A DNA stretch of 7,362 nucleotides from JACJXF01 sp964349045 (lineage in GTDB: Bacteria > Bacteroidota > Bacteroidia > Bacteroidales > GCA-2748055): contig CAYGFI010000201.1 of assembly GCA_964349045.1 (NCBI GenBank), positions 1 through 7,362 of the forward strand. The letters are read 5' to 3'. Below the pieces are notes generated by a model, which did no database searches, was not told where the DNA came from, and saw only the letters and a program-made list of their open reading frames with translations. The first letter of the stretch is position 1; the number at the start of each line of letters is the position of its first letter. The translations under genes and the position numbers were made by a program. Positions 1 to 6,491 of the stretch are shown piece by piece.

Positions 1-323
1 ATTATAACTGTTGTCTTTAAAAAAAAATTCATAATTCCTGTTTTTGAACTTATTTGAATTAAGTTGCAATCATATCTAAACTGATCGAAAATTAATAAAC
101 TAATCCAAATATCTCATTAGAAATCGTAAAAAACACATTCATCACCTTTTCCTGTATTTCAATAATGCCTGTAATTGCACCTTTTCTATTTATCTAAAAG
201 TCAGGCATCCGGAGAATATTTGATATAATCACTTGCTATTTCATAAAAGTGACTGTAATTTTGTTAATTCAAACCTGATAACCTATAAAATATTCAGCTT
301 TTCATACAACTAACCCTTGTAAT
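1..323. other. AT-rich non-coding stretch, no gene seen
   Basis: I see no convincing coding region on either strand and no tRNA- or rRNA-like sequence. The only structure found is an imperfect nested inverted repeat: ATGCCTG at 165-171 and CAGGCAT at 202-208, with CTTTT/AAAAG inside it. It has no U-run after it and is weak as a terminator. A TTTG at 260-263 lies 20 nt before TATAAAAT at 284-291, a poor match to the Bacteroidota -33/-7 promoter pair that could serve the ORF at 324. Confidence 0.5.
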
Positions 324-740
324 ATGAAAAAATTATTCCATTTGGTAATTTTCTTCACAATAGCCTGTGAGGTATATACACAAACAAATAATGTATCCGA
401 AGTCTACTATAATTTTCTTAATGAAAATCAAAATCTGAACTATTCCGCATCCTCTGCTCTTTTCCCTTTGCAGGGGAATTATTACCAGGCAATACCTGAT
501 CTGGAATACCTCGATTCATTTTCATATATGGATTCAATTAGTATCAGATTCAACCTTAACCTGGCTGAAAAAGAAATGCTGGCAAAAAATGGATTTGTTG
601 TTACGGAAAGAATCAGTTATGAAAAGTTCCTCGATGCACTAAAAGATATTTATTTTAAGGATTTACCCGTTATGGTAACATCCGATATGATGCTTTATGC
701 CCTTCATGCATCCTATGACGGTATCCGTAAACAACAGTAA
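324..740 (+). CDS. truncated DUF3160-family secreted protein (N-terminal fragment)
   Basis: This 138-residue ORF begins with a signal peptide (MKKLF, a hydrophobic stretch to about residue 16, likely cleavage near residue 20). Residues about 80-135 match the opening of the DUF3160 family from memory: a 'LAKNGFVV' segment near 88, then 'LPVMVTSD' at 114-121 and 'LHASYD' at 127-132, resembling the family pattern of PVxVTxD followed by a His-containing helix. DUF3160 proteins are normally several hundred residues long, so this is only the front end. The stop at 738-740 falls just where the conserved domain should continue, and a T9SS sorting tail follows at once in another frame. I infer a gene that lost its middle part. 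Function of the family is not established. The start fits the signal peptide, but no clear ribosome binding site is visible. It may be translated as a short secreted fragment or be dead. Confidence 0.6.
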   Translation: MKKLFHLVIFFTIACEVYTQTNNVSEVYYNFLNENQNLNYSASSALFPLQGNYYQAIPDLEYLDSFSYMDSISIRFNLNLAEKEMLAKNGFVVTERISYEKFLDALKDIYFKDLPVMVTSDMMLYALHASYDGIRKQQ

Positions 741-834
741 TCTTATTGATGTAAACCCGCTTGATAAAGGAATTTATATTTTACGCGTAATTGATCAAGG
801 AATAATTGAAACAACAAGAATCGTTAAAGAATAA
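733..834 (+). pseudogene. orphaned T9SS type A sorting tail, C-terminal remnant
   Basis: Read in the +1 frame relative to the preceding ORF, these bases encode about 33 residues ending in a TAA at 832-834. The segment 'IDVNPLDKGIYILRV' followed by a short charged turn, 'TTRIVKE' and stop matches the end of the T9SS (Por secretion) type A sorting domain, whose usual form is 'idvssLxxGiYxvkv...ttkkfvk'. The upstream half of the sorting domain (the NP-containing strand) is missing. The frame is open back to 691 with an ATG at 697, but upstream codons there overlap the DUF3160 fragment and look non-native. I infer that this is the original 3' end of the same secreted-protein gene, joined to its 5' end by a deletion within roughly 718-740. 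An assembly error is the alternative. Confidence 0.7.
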
Positions 835-908
835 TAATTAACCGGATTTTAATTTCCGCAAATCCCATTTCTTAACAATTTTTAACTAAAAAACCCCTAC
901 ATTTAAGC

Positions 909-938
909 TTTTTCAACAGTCCTGAAAAGGTTGAAAAT
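909..938. repeat. AT-rich inverted repeat upstream of the operon promoter
   Basis: TTTTCAAC at 910-917 and GTTGAAAA at 930-937 form an 8-bp stem with a 12-nt loop, followed by TTTTGATTT. An overlapping alternative stem pairs the CTTTT..CA around 908-915 with TGAAAAG at 923-929, so the two cannot form together. The stem is poor in GC. It could be a weak terminator for the decayed upstream gene or a site around the -33 box. Evidence is symmetry only. Confidence 0.25.
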
Positions 939-969
939 TTTGATTTAAATCATTTTTTAATCATTTTTG
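938..969 (+). promoter_or_regulatory. predicted Bacteroidota sigma-70-type promoter for the bat operon
   Basis: TTTTG at 938-942 and CATTTTTG at 962-969 are separated by 19 nt. This resembles the Bacteroidota housekeeping promoter (TTTG at -33, TAnnTTTG at -7, spacer about 19-21), with one mismatch at the first base of the -7 box. Transcription would begin around 975-978, giving a leader of about 75 nt before moxR. The region is very AT-rich, so chance matches are likely. It is the best pair seen in the 217-bp gap. Confidence 0.35.
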
Positions 970-978
970 TCACGAAAT

Positions 979-996
979 TTTTAACCCGGGTTAAAA
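979..996. repeat. perfect 18-bp palindrome, possible operator
   Basis: TTTTAACCCGGGTTAAAA is an exact palindrome with no spacer, centred between 987 and 988. It lies directly after the predicted start of transcription and about 55 bp before the moxR start codon. That position suits a dimeric repressor operator. As RNA it could form only a short hairpin because there is no loop. No regulator is encoded in the window, so function is inferred from symmetry and position alone. Confidence 0.45.
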
Positions 997-1051
997 GGTT
1001 GAAGGTTTTTTGTTTGATACCTTAAAGCCTAAACCCCTATTATAATTAACC

Positions 1052-2047
1052 ATGAATGAAACAATAAACATTAAAGAACTTAACGAGAAAATAAAAACTG
1101 AAAGTGAATTCGTTGACCTGATTAAAATGGAAATGCAAAAGGTAATCGTAGGTCAGAAACACCTTATGGAACGATTACTTATCGGTTTGTTATCTGATGG
1201 ACATGTATTACTGGAAGGAGTACCTGGTTTGGCTAAAACACTGGCCGTTAAAACTCTTGCCGATACTATTGATGCTCGTTTCAGCCGCATCCAGTTCACT
1301 CCTGATCTCTTACCTGCAGACCTTACCGGAACTATGATTTATAGTCAGAAGAAAGAAGAATTTATAGTTAAAAAGGGTCCCATTTTTGCCAATTTTATTC
1401 TTGCTGATGAAATAAACCGGTCCCCGGCAAAAGTGCAGAGCGCCCTGCTCGAGGCTATGCAGGAGAAGCAGGTGACCATTGGTGAACATTCTTACCCGCT
1501 TGAAAACCCCTTTTTGGTTCTTGCTACACAGAATCCAATTGAACAGGAAGGAACGTATCCGCTTCCGGAGGCCCAGGTCGACAGGTTTATGTTAAAAGTT
1601 ATTATCACCTATCCCCAAAGAGAAGAAGAAAGATCGATCATCCGAGAAAATACAGGTAAAGAATTTCCCACCGCGAATAAAATTCTTAAGCCGGCAGATA
1701 TACTTCGGGCACGGGATTTGGTGAAGGAAGTTTATATGGATGAAAAAATTGAGAACTATATTCTGGATATCGTGTTTGCAACACGCGAGCCTGATAAATT
1801 CGGCTTGCCTCAGTATGTGCCAATGATTTCTTTCGGGGGATCTCCACGTGCCAGCATAAACCTGGCAAAAGCTGCAAAAGCTTATGCTTTCATTAAAAGA
1901 AGGGGTTATGTGATTCCTGAAGATATCAGGGCTGTTTGTCACGATGTATTGCGGCACAGAATAGGATTAAGTTATGAGGCTGAAGCGGAAAATATTACAA
2001 GTGAGGAGATTATAACAGGAATTTTAAATATAATTGAAGTTCCTTAA
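1052..2047 (+). CDS. moxR: MoxR-family AAA+ ATPase
   Basis: This 331-residue cytoplasmic ATPase heads the operon. MoxR proteins are AAA+ ATPases thought to act as chaperone-like remodelers that work with vWA-domain partners. Visible motifs in order: Walker A GVPGLAKT at 56-63, Walker B 'FILADE' at 115-120, sensor 1 'LATQNP' at 157-162, the conserved 'EAQVDRFM' at 173-180, and sensor 2 'GGSPRA' at 262-267, followed by the C-terminal helical lid. Length and all motifs fit an intact family member. The start ATG is preceded by an A/T-rich leader with no Shine-Dalgarno, usual in Bacteroidota. The next gene begins 12 bp after the stop. The vWA proteins downstream (DUF58, BatA, BatB) are the expected partners. 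I am confident of the family. The exact substrate cannot be read from the sequence. Confidence 0.97.
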   Translation: MNETINIKELNEKIKTESEFVDLIKMEMQKVIVGQKHLMERLLIGLLSDGHVLLEGVPGLAKTLAVKTLADTIDARFSRIQFTPDLLPADLTGTMIYSQKKEEFIVKKGPIFANFILADEINRSPAKVQSALLEAMQEKQVTIGEHSYPLENPFLVLATQNPIEQEGTYPLPEAQVDRFMLKVIITYPQREEERSIIRENTGKEFPTANKILKPADILRARDLVKEVYMDEKIENYILDIVFATREPDKFGLPQYVPMISFGGSPRASINLAKAAKAYAFIKRRGYVIPEDIRAVCHDVLRHRIGLSYEAEAENITSEEIITGILNIIEVP

Positions 2048-2059
2048 ATCTGTTGATCT

Positions 2060-2473
2060 ATGAAAATTGTTTGCCTGAGTATTTTGTTTCTACTGTCCTC
2101 TCTTTCTTTGACTTTTGGTCAGAAGCTGATCGGAATTCAAAAGGAGGGCGCTGCAGAATTTGTGGCAAACGAAATGAAGGGTTTTAACCTGGACAACAGT
2201 TCAAAAAACGAATCTTTCAATTACCTGAAATTCATTAACTCCTCAGGTACAAAAACATTGATTGTTTTCTTTTCTGAAGAAAATATTTCCACCATGACTC
2301 GTATGATTTGCGATTATTCAGAATTCGATTTTGTAAAAGAAGATCTCAATTCCAAATACAAAAAAAATTCTCCAAAAACATGGGAATATATTATTGGAAA
2401 TGAAAAATTTGAAATAACTCTTGAAGAGAAAGAGTGGTATTTTGTTTTAACAACAAAAAAAAAAGTAAAATAG
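2060..2473 (+). CDS. small secreted protein of unknown function in the bat operon
   Basis: I do not recognise a named family for this 137-residue protein. It opens with a clear signal peptide: MKIVCLS, a hydrophobic run to about residue 18, and a likely cleavage site after 'TFG' at 18-20, before Q21. The mature part is about 117 residues, mixed alpha/beta in look, with aromatic and charged residues ('FNYLKF' at 53-58, 'FFSEENISTMTRMICDYSEFD' region at 70-90, 'EWYFVLTTKK' near the end) and no second membrane segment. One cysteine (residue 83) is in the mature part. It lies 12 bp after moxR and 15 bp before the DUF58 gene, so it is almost surely co-transcribed and may be a periplasmic accessory of the complex. 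A run of ten A's (2455-2464) sits in the last codons. No function can be given. Confidence 0.8.
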   Translation: MKIVCLSILFLLSSLSLTFGQKLIGIQKEGAAEFVANEMKGFNLDNSSKNESFNYLKFINSSGTKTLIVFFSEENISTMTRMICDYSEFDFVKEDLNSKYKKNSPKTWEYIIGNEKFEITLEEKEWYFVLTTKKKVK

Positions 2474-2488
2474 TAAGGTAAAATAGCC

Positions 2489-3364
2489 ATGGTTTCTAAA
2501 GTGGATGCATCAGAACTGATTAAAAAAGTCAGGAAAATAGAGATAAAAACCAGGGGTTTATCACAGCATATATTTGCAGGTGAATATCATAGTGCCTTTA
2601 AAGGTCGTGGAGTTACTTTCTCCGAGGTTAGAGAATACCAGTATGGTGATGATATCCGAAATATTGACTGGAATGTCACGGCGCGCTTTAATCATCCCTA
2701 TGTAAAAGTATTTGAAGAAGAAAGAGAGCTTACTGTACTTTTACTTGTCGACACCAGTAGTAGCCGGAATTTCGGGTCAGTGTCGCAATTACGAAGAAAT
2801 ATCCTGACCGAAATCTCAGCTGTTTTATCTTTTTCTGCCATTCAGAATAACGATAAAATCGGCCTTATTCTATTCAGTGATAGGGTAGAGAAATTTATCC
2901 CCCCGAAAAAAGGGAAAAAGCATATTTTACATATTATAAGGGAACTTATTAATTTCAATCCCATCAGCACAAATACTGACCTTACTGAGGCCCTCATTTT
3001 CCTTACCAATGCAATAAAAAAGCGCTGCACGGTCTTTATTATCTCAGATTTCATTTGTCCCGGCTTTGAAGAGCCCCTGAAAATAGCAAGTCGTAAACAC
3101 GATATTGTTGCATTGCAGATTTATGATCAGAGGGATATGGAAATTCCTGACATGGGCCTTGTGAAATTTACAGATAGTGAGACAGGGAAGGAAAAATGGG
3201 TGGACACTTCTTTAAAAAAAATACGGAGGATTTATTCTGAAAACTGGAATAAGAGGCAAAAACAATTGCAAAATTCATTTAAAAGGACAGGGGTGGACAA
3301 TACTTCTGTAAGTACATCGGAAGATTATATCAAACCACTGATCACCCTGTTTAAAAAACGTTAA
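2489..3364 (+). CDS. DUF58 protein with vWA-like domain
   Basis: This 291-residue protein is the usual gene after moxR in such clusters. The diagnostic DUF58 stretch is at 44-61 (FSEVREYQYGDDIRNIDW), after the 'HSAFKGRG' run at 34-41. A vWA-like fold follows: MIDAS-type DTSSS at 88-92, 'IGLILFSD' at 124-131, 'TNTDL' at 161-165 supplying the likely metal-binding Thr, and 'SDF' at 186-188 supplying the Asp. No signal peptide or membrane helix is visible, so it should be cytoplasmic like MoxR, its probable direct partner. Many DUF58 proteins in other phyla are longer with N-terminal membrane helices; this is the short soluble form common in Bacteroidota. A weak AAGG lies 9 nt before the ATG. The following gene begins 3 bp after the stop. 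Confidence 0.95.
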   Translation: MVSKVDASELIKKVRKIEIKTRGLSQHIFAGEYHSAFKGRGVTFSEVREYQYGDDIRNIDWNVTARFNHPYVKVFEEERELTVLLLVDTSSSRNFGSVSQLRRNILTEISAVLSFSAIQNNDKIGLILFSDRVEKFIPPKKGKKHILHIIRELINFNPISTNTDLTEALIFLTNAIKKRCTVFIISDFICPGFEEPLKIASRKHDIVALQIYDQRDMEIPDMGLVKFTDSETGKEKWVDTSLKKIRRIYSENWNKRQKQLQNSFKRTGVDNTSVSTSEDYIKPLITLFKKR

Positions 3365-3367
3365 GTA

Positions 3368-4339
3368 ATGAAAGTGAGATACTTAAAATATATAACTTTC
3401 AAAATTCTCATAGGTGTCGTATTAGGTATAGCAGCTACACCAACTGCAGATGCTCAGCTTATTGAATTAAATGTGAGTATTAGGAGGGATACCATCAAAA
3501 TTGGAGAGCGAACAGAGATCATTGCGGGTATCACTAAAAATAAGCAGGTACTCCTTTATCCTTTTTCTCTCAAAGACAGCCTGAATAAGGAGATTGAAAT
3601 TATTGATTCCCTCAGTGCATCAGCGCCGGATTCAATTTCTTATAAATTACTTATTACCTCTTTTACCCCGGGAGTATATACCATTCCACAAATCCCTTTA
3701 GTATTTAGTTATGAAAACAATATCGATACAATTTATTCCTCAAAACTTGTTCTTACCGTAATATCCCCCGAAATAATAAATGAAGGAGAAATCAAAGATA
3801 TAAAACCACCTTTGAATCTTCCATTTAAGTTAAAGGAAATCCTTCCGGAAACCGGAATTATTCTAAGCTTGTTATTAGCGCTCTTTATCATGGCCTTTCT
3901 CATTTTCCGGCGATTGAGGAAAAATAGTTTTATTGAAAAAGCCGAAAAAGAATTACCCGCCCATGTTTATGCTTTCAGGGAACTTGACAGGTTAAAACAA
4001 GAAAAACTTTGGCAGAATGGCAAAACAAAGGAATACTATTCGCGGTTGGCTGATATTATGAGGAATTACCTCGAAAAAAGATTTAGTTTTCCTGCAATGG
4101 AATTTGTAAGTTCTGAAACTCTTGAGGCATTTCGCAATTGCATGCCACAGGAAGAAATGTTACAGGAGATGCTGGAAGGTATTTTGCAAACATCTGACAT
4201 GGTGAAGTTTGCAAAAGCTGTTCCGCTACCGGCCGATAATCAGGGAAACCTGGATAATGCTTATTTGTTGGTCGGACAAACAAAAATTGAAGAAATATCT
4301 GGCATTGATGAAAAGTTGGAGTTAACAGAAAAAGAATGA
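3368..4339 (+). CDS. BatD-like single-pass membrane protein with cytoplasmic tail
   Basis: This 323-residue protein has a signal peptide (cleavage likely after 'ADA' at 27-29, before Q30), a periplasmic beta-rich domain at about 31-145 ('PGVYTIPQIPLVFSY' at 101-115 is typical of BatD/oxygen-tolerance-like domains), one transmembrane helix at about 162-181, a positive stop-transfer 'RRLRK' at 181-185, and a cytoplasmic helical tail. In the tail, 'EYYSRLADIMRNYLEKRFSFPAMEFVSSETL' (about 222-252) resembles the conserved helices of DUF4381-type proteins found beside MoxR and DUF58 genes. It is much shorter than true BatD (roughly 600 residues). It overlaps batA by 4 bp (ATGA at 4336-4339), indicating translational coupling. 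I infer that it links cytoplasmic MoxR/DUF58 to the periplasmic parts. Family naming is from recall and less certain than the topology. Confidence 0.8.
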   Translation: MKVRYLKYITFKILIGVVLGIAATPTADAQLIELNVSIRRDTIKIGERTEIIAGITKNKQVLLYPFSLKDSLNKEIEIIDSLSASAPDSISYKLLITSFTPGVYTIPQIPLVFSYENNIDTIYSSKLVLTVISPEIINEGEIKDIKPPLNLPFKLKEILPETGIILSLLLALFIMAFLIFRRLRKNSFIEKAEKELPAHVYAFRELDRLKQEKLWQNGKTKEYYSRLADIMRNYLEKRFSFPAMEFVSSETLEAFRNCMPQEEMLQEMLEGILQTSDMVKFAKAVPLPADNQGNLDNAYLLVGQTKIEEISGIDEKLELTEKE

Positions 4340-5328
4340 AACCACTCGTATTTGCAAACCCACAGTTCCTTTATCTACTGGCTTTATTACCGGTGATTGT
4401 GGCTTTTCATATCTGGAAAAGCAGAAGGGGGAGCGTGTCGGTCAGGATTTCAACTATGAATCCTTTTTCCGCGCTGGGCAGACCTTTTCGCTGGTATATC
4501 AGGGAAATGTTGTTTGTATTGCGACTCATCGTTTTAGGCTTGCTCATAATTGTTCTGGCCAGGCCACAATCGGCAAATGAATGGGAACAGGTAAATTCAG
4601 AAGGTATAGATATTGTAATGTGCATTGATGCTTCGGGAAGTATGCAGGCCAGGGATTTCAATCCTGATCGTCTGGAAGCATCAAAAGAACTTGCTTCCCG
4701 GTTTATCAGCGGCCGGCAGGGGGACCGTTTTGGTATTGTTGTATTCAGCGCTGAAAGTTTTACCCAGTGCCCGTTGACAACCGATAAAGCTACCGTATTA
4801 AACCTGATGAATGAGCTTAAATTTGGTATGATTGAAGATGGAACCGCAATAGGGATGGGACTTGCAACATCGGTTAACCGTTTAAAAGAAAGTCGCGCTA
4901 AAAGTAAAGTCGTCATACTTCTCACTGATGGCGTAAATAACAGGGGAATGATTAGTCCGCTTACTGCTGCCGACATTGCCCAACAATACAATATCCGGGT
5001 GTATACAATAGGAGTCGGCTCTATGGGTACTGCGCCCATGCCTGTAAATACGGCTTTTGGTACCCGTCTTCAGGATGTTCGTGTGGAAATCGATGAAGAC
5101 GTGCTTCAGAAAATTGCAGATAAAACCGGGGGTGAGTATTTCAGAGCAACTGATAATGCTAAACTTGCAGAGATTTACAAGGAAATCGACAAACTGGAAA
5201 AAACAATATTGGATGTGCAGAAATTCAGTAAAAGAAAAGATGAATATTTTCTCTGGCTTCTGGCGGCAGCCATTATACTTTTCGTGGAAATTATTATTAG
5301 GGCGGTATTTCTAAAGAATACACCTTAA
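4336..5328 (+). CDS. batA: BatA, membrane-anchored vWA-domain protein
   Basis: BatA has 330 residues: two N-terminal transmembrane helices (about 10-27 and 57-76), a vWA domain (about 90-290) and a C-terminal helix (about 304-324). The MIDAS site is complete: D98-A-S100-G-S102, T170 in 'EDGTAIG', and D198 in 'LLTDG'. The segment 'ARDFNPDRLEASK' at 105-117 is typical of the Bat family. By the positive-inside rule, the Arg/Lys-rich loop between helices 1 and 2 and the C-terminal end are cytoplasmic, which places the vWA domain in the periplasm. The protein has just two cysteines, C96 two residues before the first MIDAS Asp and C145 in 'TQCPLT'; BatB has none. The start is fixed by the ATGA overlap with the upstream gene. 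The Bat proteins are linked to aerotolerance and stress survival, with unclear biochemical role. Confidence 0.95.
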   Translation: MKPLVFANPQFLYLLALLPVIVAFHIWKSRRGSVSVRISTMNPFSALGRPFRWYIREMLFVLRLIVLGLLIIVLARPQSANEWEQVNSEGIDIVMCIDASGSMQARDFNPDRLEASKELASRFISGRQGDRFGIVVFSAESFTQCPLTTDKATVLNLMNELKFGMIEDGTAIGMGLATSVNRLKESRAKSKVVILLTDGVNNRGMISPLTAADIAQQYNIRVYTIGVGSMGTAPMPVNTAFGTRLQDVRVEIDEDVLQKIADKTGGEYFRATDNAKLAEIYKEIDKLEKTILDVQKFSKRKDEYFLWLLAAAIILFVEIIIRAVFLKNTP

Positions 5329-5384
5329 TATTTTTAATCCTGACAATAAAAATGATTAATCTATAATTATGGATAATGTTTTTA

Positions 5385-5423
5385 CTAAACCCCTAACCCC
5401 CTAAACCCCTAAATCCCTAAACC
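5385..5423 (+). repeat. telomere-like 8-bp tandem repeat before batB
   Basis: Five consecutive units keep an exact 8-base period: CTAAACCC, CTAACCCC, CTAAACCC, CTAAATCC and CTAAACC (the last one base short). The array ends 7 nt before the batB start codon. On the minus strand it reads as G-runs of 3, 4, 5 and 4 bases spaced by 5, 4 and 3 bases, which meets the usual G-quadruplex pattern. The 11-mer CTAAACCCCTA also occurs at 1029-1039, before moxR. The array is the main content of the 102-bp batA-batB gap. Confidence 0.85.
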
Positions 5424-5430
5424 AAAAGAC

Positions 5431-6468
5431 ATGTTGCAGTTTACACATATCGAGATACTTCTGGGACTCTTGCTAATTCCAATTTTAGCGATACTGTTTC
5501 ATTTGGGAAGGGTAATGGTCAGGCTAAAACTCAGGAATTTTGCTTCAGAAGGTCTTCATGATACTCTTTTCCCCGATGCTTCTCCTTTTCGGGTTGCAAT
5601 AAAATTTTACTTAAGCGCATTAGTTTTTGCTTTGGTGATAATCGCACTGGCCGGTCCACGGGTTGGTTCTAAACTTAAAGAAATTGAGAAAAAGGGAAGG
5701 GAGATTATTATTGCCCTCGATGTATCGAATAGTATGCTTGCTGAGGATATTGCACCAAACAGGCTGATCAGGGCAAGACAATCAGTTTCCAGGTTGATTG
5801 ATAAACTTGAAGATGATAAAGTTGGTCTTATCATATTTGCAGGAGATGCATATACTCAAATTCCTCTGACCAATGATTATTCCTCTGCTAAAATGTTTCT
5901 TGAGTCGATAAATACTGATATAGTTTCCAAACAAGGAACTAACATTGCCGCTGCAATTGATCTGGCGCTGAAATCTTTTTCTCCTGTTTTGGATGATCAG
6001 ACTGTAGGAAAATCCAGGGCTATTATTATTATTACCGACGGTGAAAACCATGAACAGGGAGCATTTGATGCTTCGGAACGCGCTAAAGAAAATGGTATTA
6101 TGGTGCATGCCGTGGGACTTGGAAGTCCTGCAGGAGTGCCGATTCCTCTTTTTCCGGGGAGTAAAGATTTCCGTAAAGACAAACAGGGAAATGTTGTAGT
6201 AAGCAAGCTGGATGACAGAACACTTAAGCGAATAACTGAAATTACGGGTGGAATGTATATCCACTCAGGTGTAAGTATAACCGGATTATTTACCCTGATG
6301 GAAAAACTGGATGACCTTGAAAAACAAGAATTTAAGACTCGGGTTTTTGCTGAATATGACGAGCGTTTTCAATACTTTACGGGATTTGCCATTTTTCTTA
6401 TCCTGATTGATTTATTAATCAGGTACAGAAAAAATACATGGTTAAACCGATTAAAAATATTTGATTGA
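5431..6468 (+). CDS. batB: BatB, membrane-anchored vWA-domain protein
   Basis: BatB has 345 residues and is a paralogue of the preceding BatA with the same layout: transmembrane helices at about 7-25 and 57-75, a vWA domain at about 90-295, and a C-terminal helix at about 314-331 followed by a basic tail. The MIDAS site is intact: D97-V-S99-N-S101, T170 in 'KQGTNIA', and D203 in 'ITDG'. 'AEDIAPNRL' at 104-112 and 'TQIPLTND' at 142-149 are family hallmarks. Topology by the positive-inside rule again puts the vWA domain in the periplasm. It differs from BatA in lacking cysteines. Unlike its neighbours it is set off from the upstream gene by 102 bp holding a C-rich tandem repeat, so its expression may be uncoupled from batA. 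BatA and BatB are believed to work together with BatC. Confidence 0.95.
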   Translation: MLQFTHIEILLGLLLIPILAILFHLGRVMVRLKLRNFASEGLHDTLFPDASPFRVAIKFYLSALVFALVIIALAGPRVGSKLKEIEKKGREIIIALDVSNSMLAEDIAPNRLIRARQSVSRLIDKLEDDKVGLIIFAGDAYTQIPLTNDYSSAKMFLESINTDIVSKQGTNIAAAIDLALKSFSPVLDDQTVGKSRAIIIITDGENHEQGAFDASERAKENGIMVHAVGLGSPAGVPIPLFPGSKDFRKDKQGNVVVSKLDDRTLKRITEITGGMYIHSGVSITGLFTLMEKLDDLEKQEFKTRVFAEYDERFQYFTGFAIFLILIDLLIRYRKNTWLNRLKIFD

Positions 6469-6491
6469 TGTGTTTTTTTTAAACGACAGCT

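Noticed and set aside
165..208. ATGCCTG/CAGGCAT nested inverted repeat in the upstream non-coding stretch
   Set aside because: The arms are 7 bp around a 30-nt asymmetric loop with no U-run and no gene nearby that it would clearly serve.
842..860. CGGA/TCCG short inverted repeat after the T9SS remnant as a terminator
   Set aside because: The stem is only 4 bp with an 8-nt loop and no U-run; too weak to call.
1592..1957. 121-codon open frame on the minus strand
   Set aside because: It is antisense to the core of moxR and has no coherent protein features.
2455..2464. Run of ten A's near the end of the small secreted gene, a possible slippage site
   Set aside because: Both alternative frames stop within a few codons, so slippage would change only the last residues and cannot make a fusion to the next gene.
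4407..5039. 210-codon open frame on the minus strand
   Set aside because: It lies wholly within batA, whose + strand frame has a complete vWA motif set. The minus-strand translation shows no recognisable domain or start context.
5782..6264. 160-codon open frame on the minus strand
   Set aside because: It lies antisense inside batB; the translation is rich in Ser, Asn and Phe with no domain, as expected of a shadow frame.
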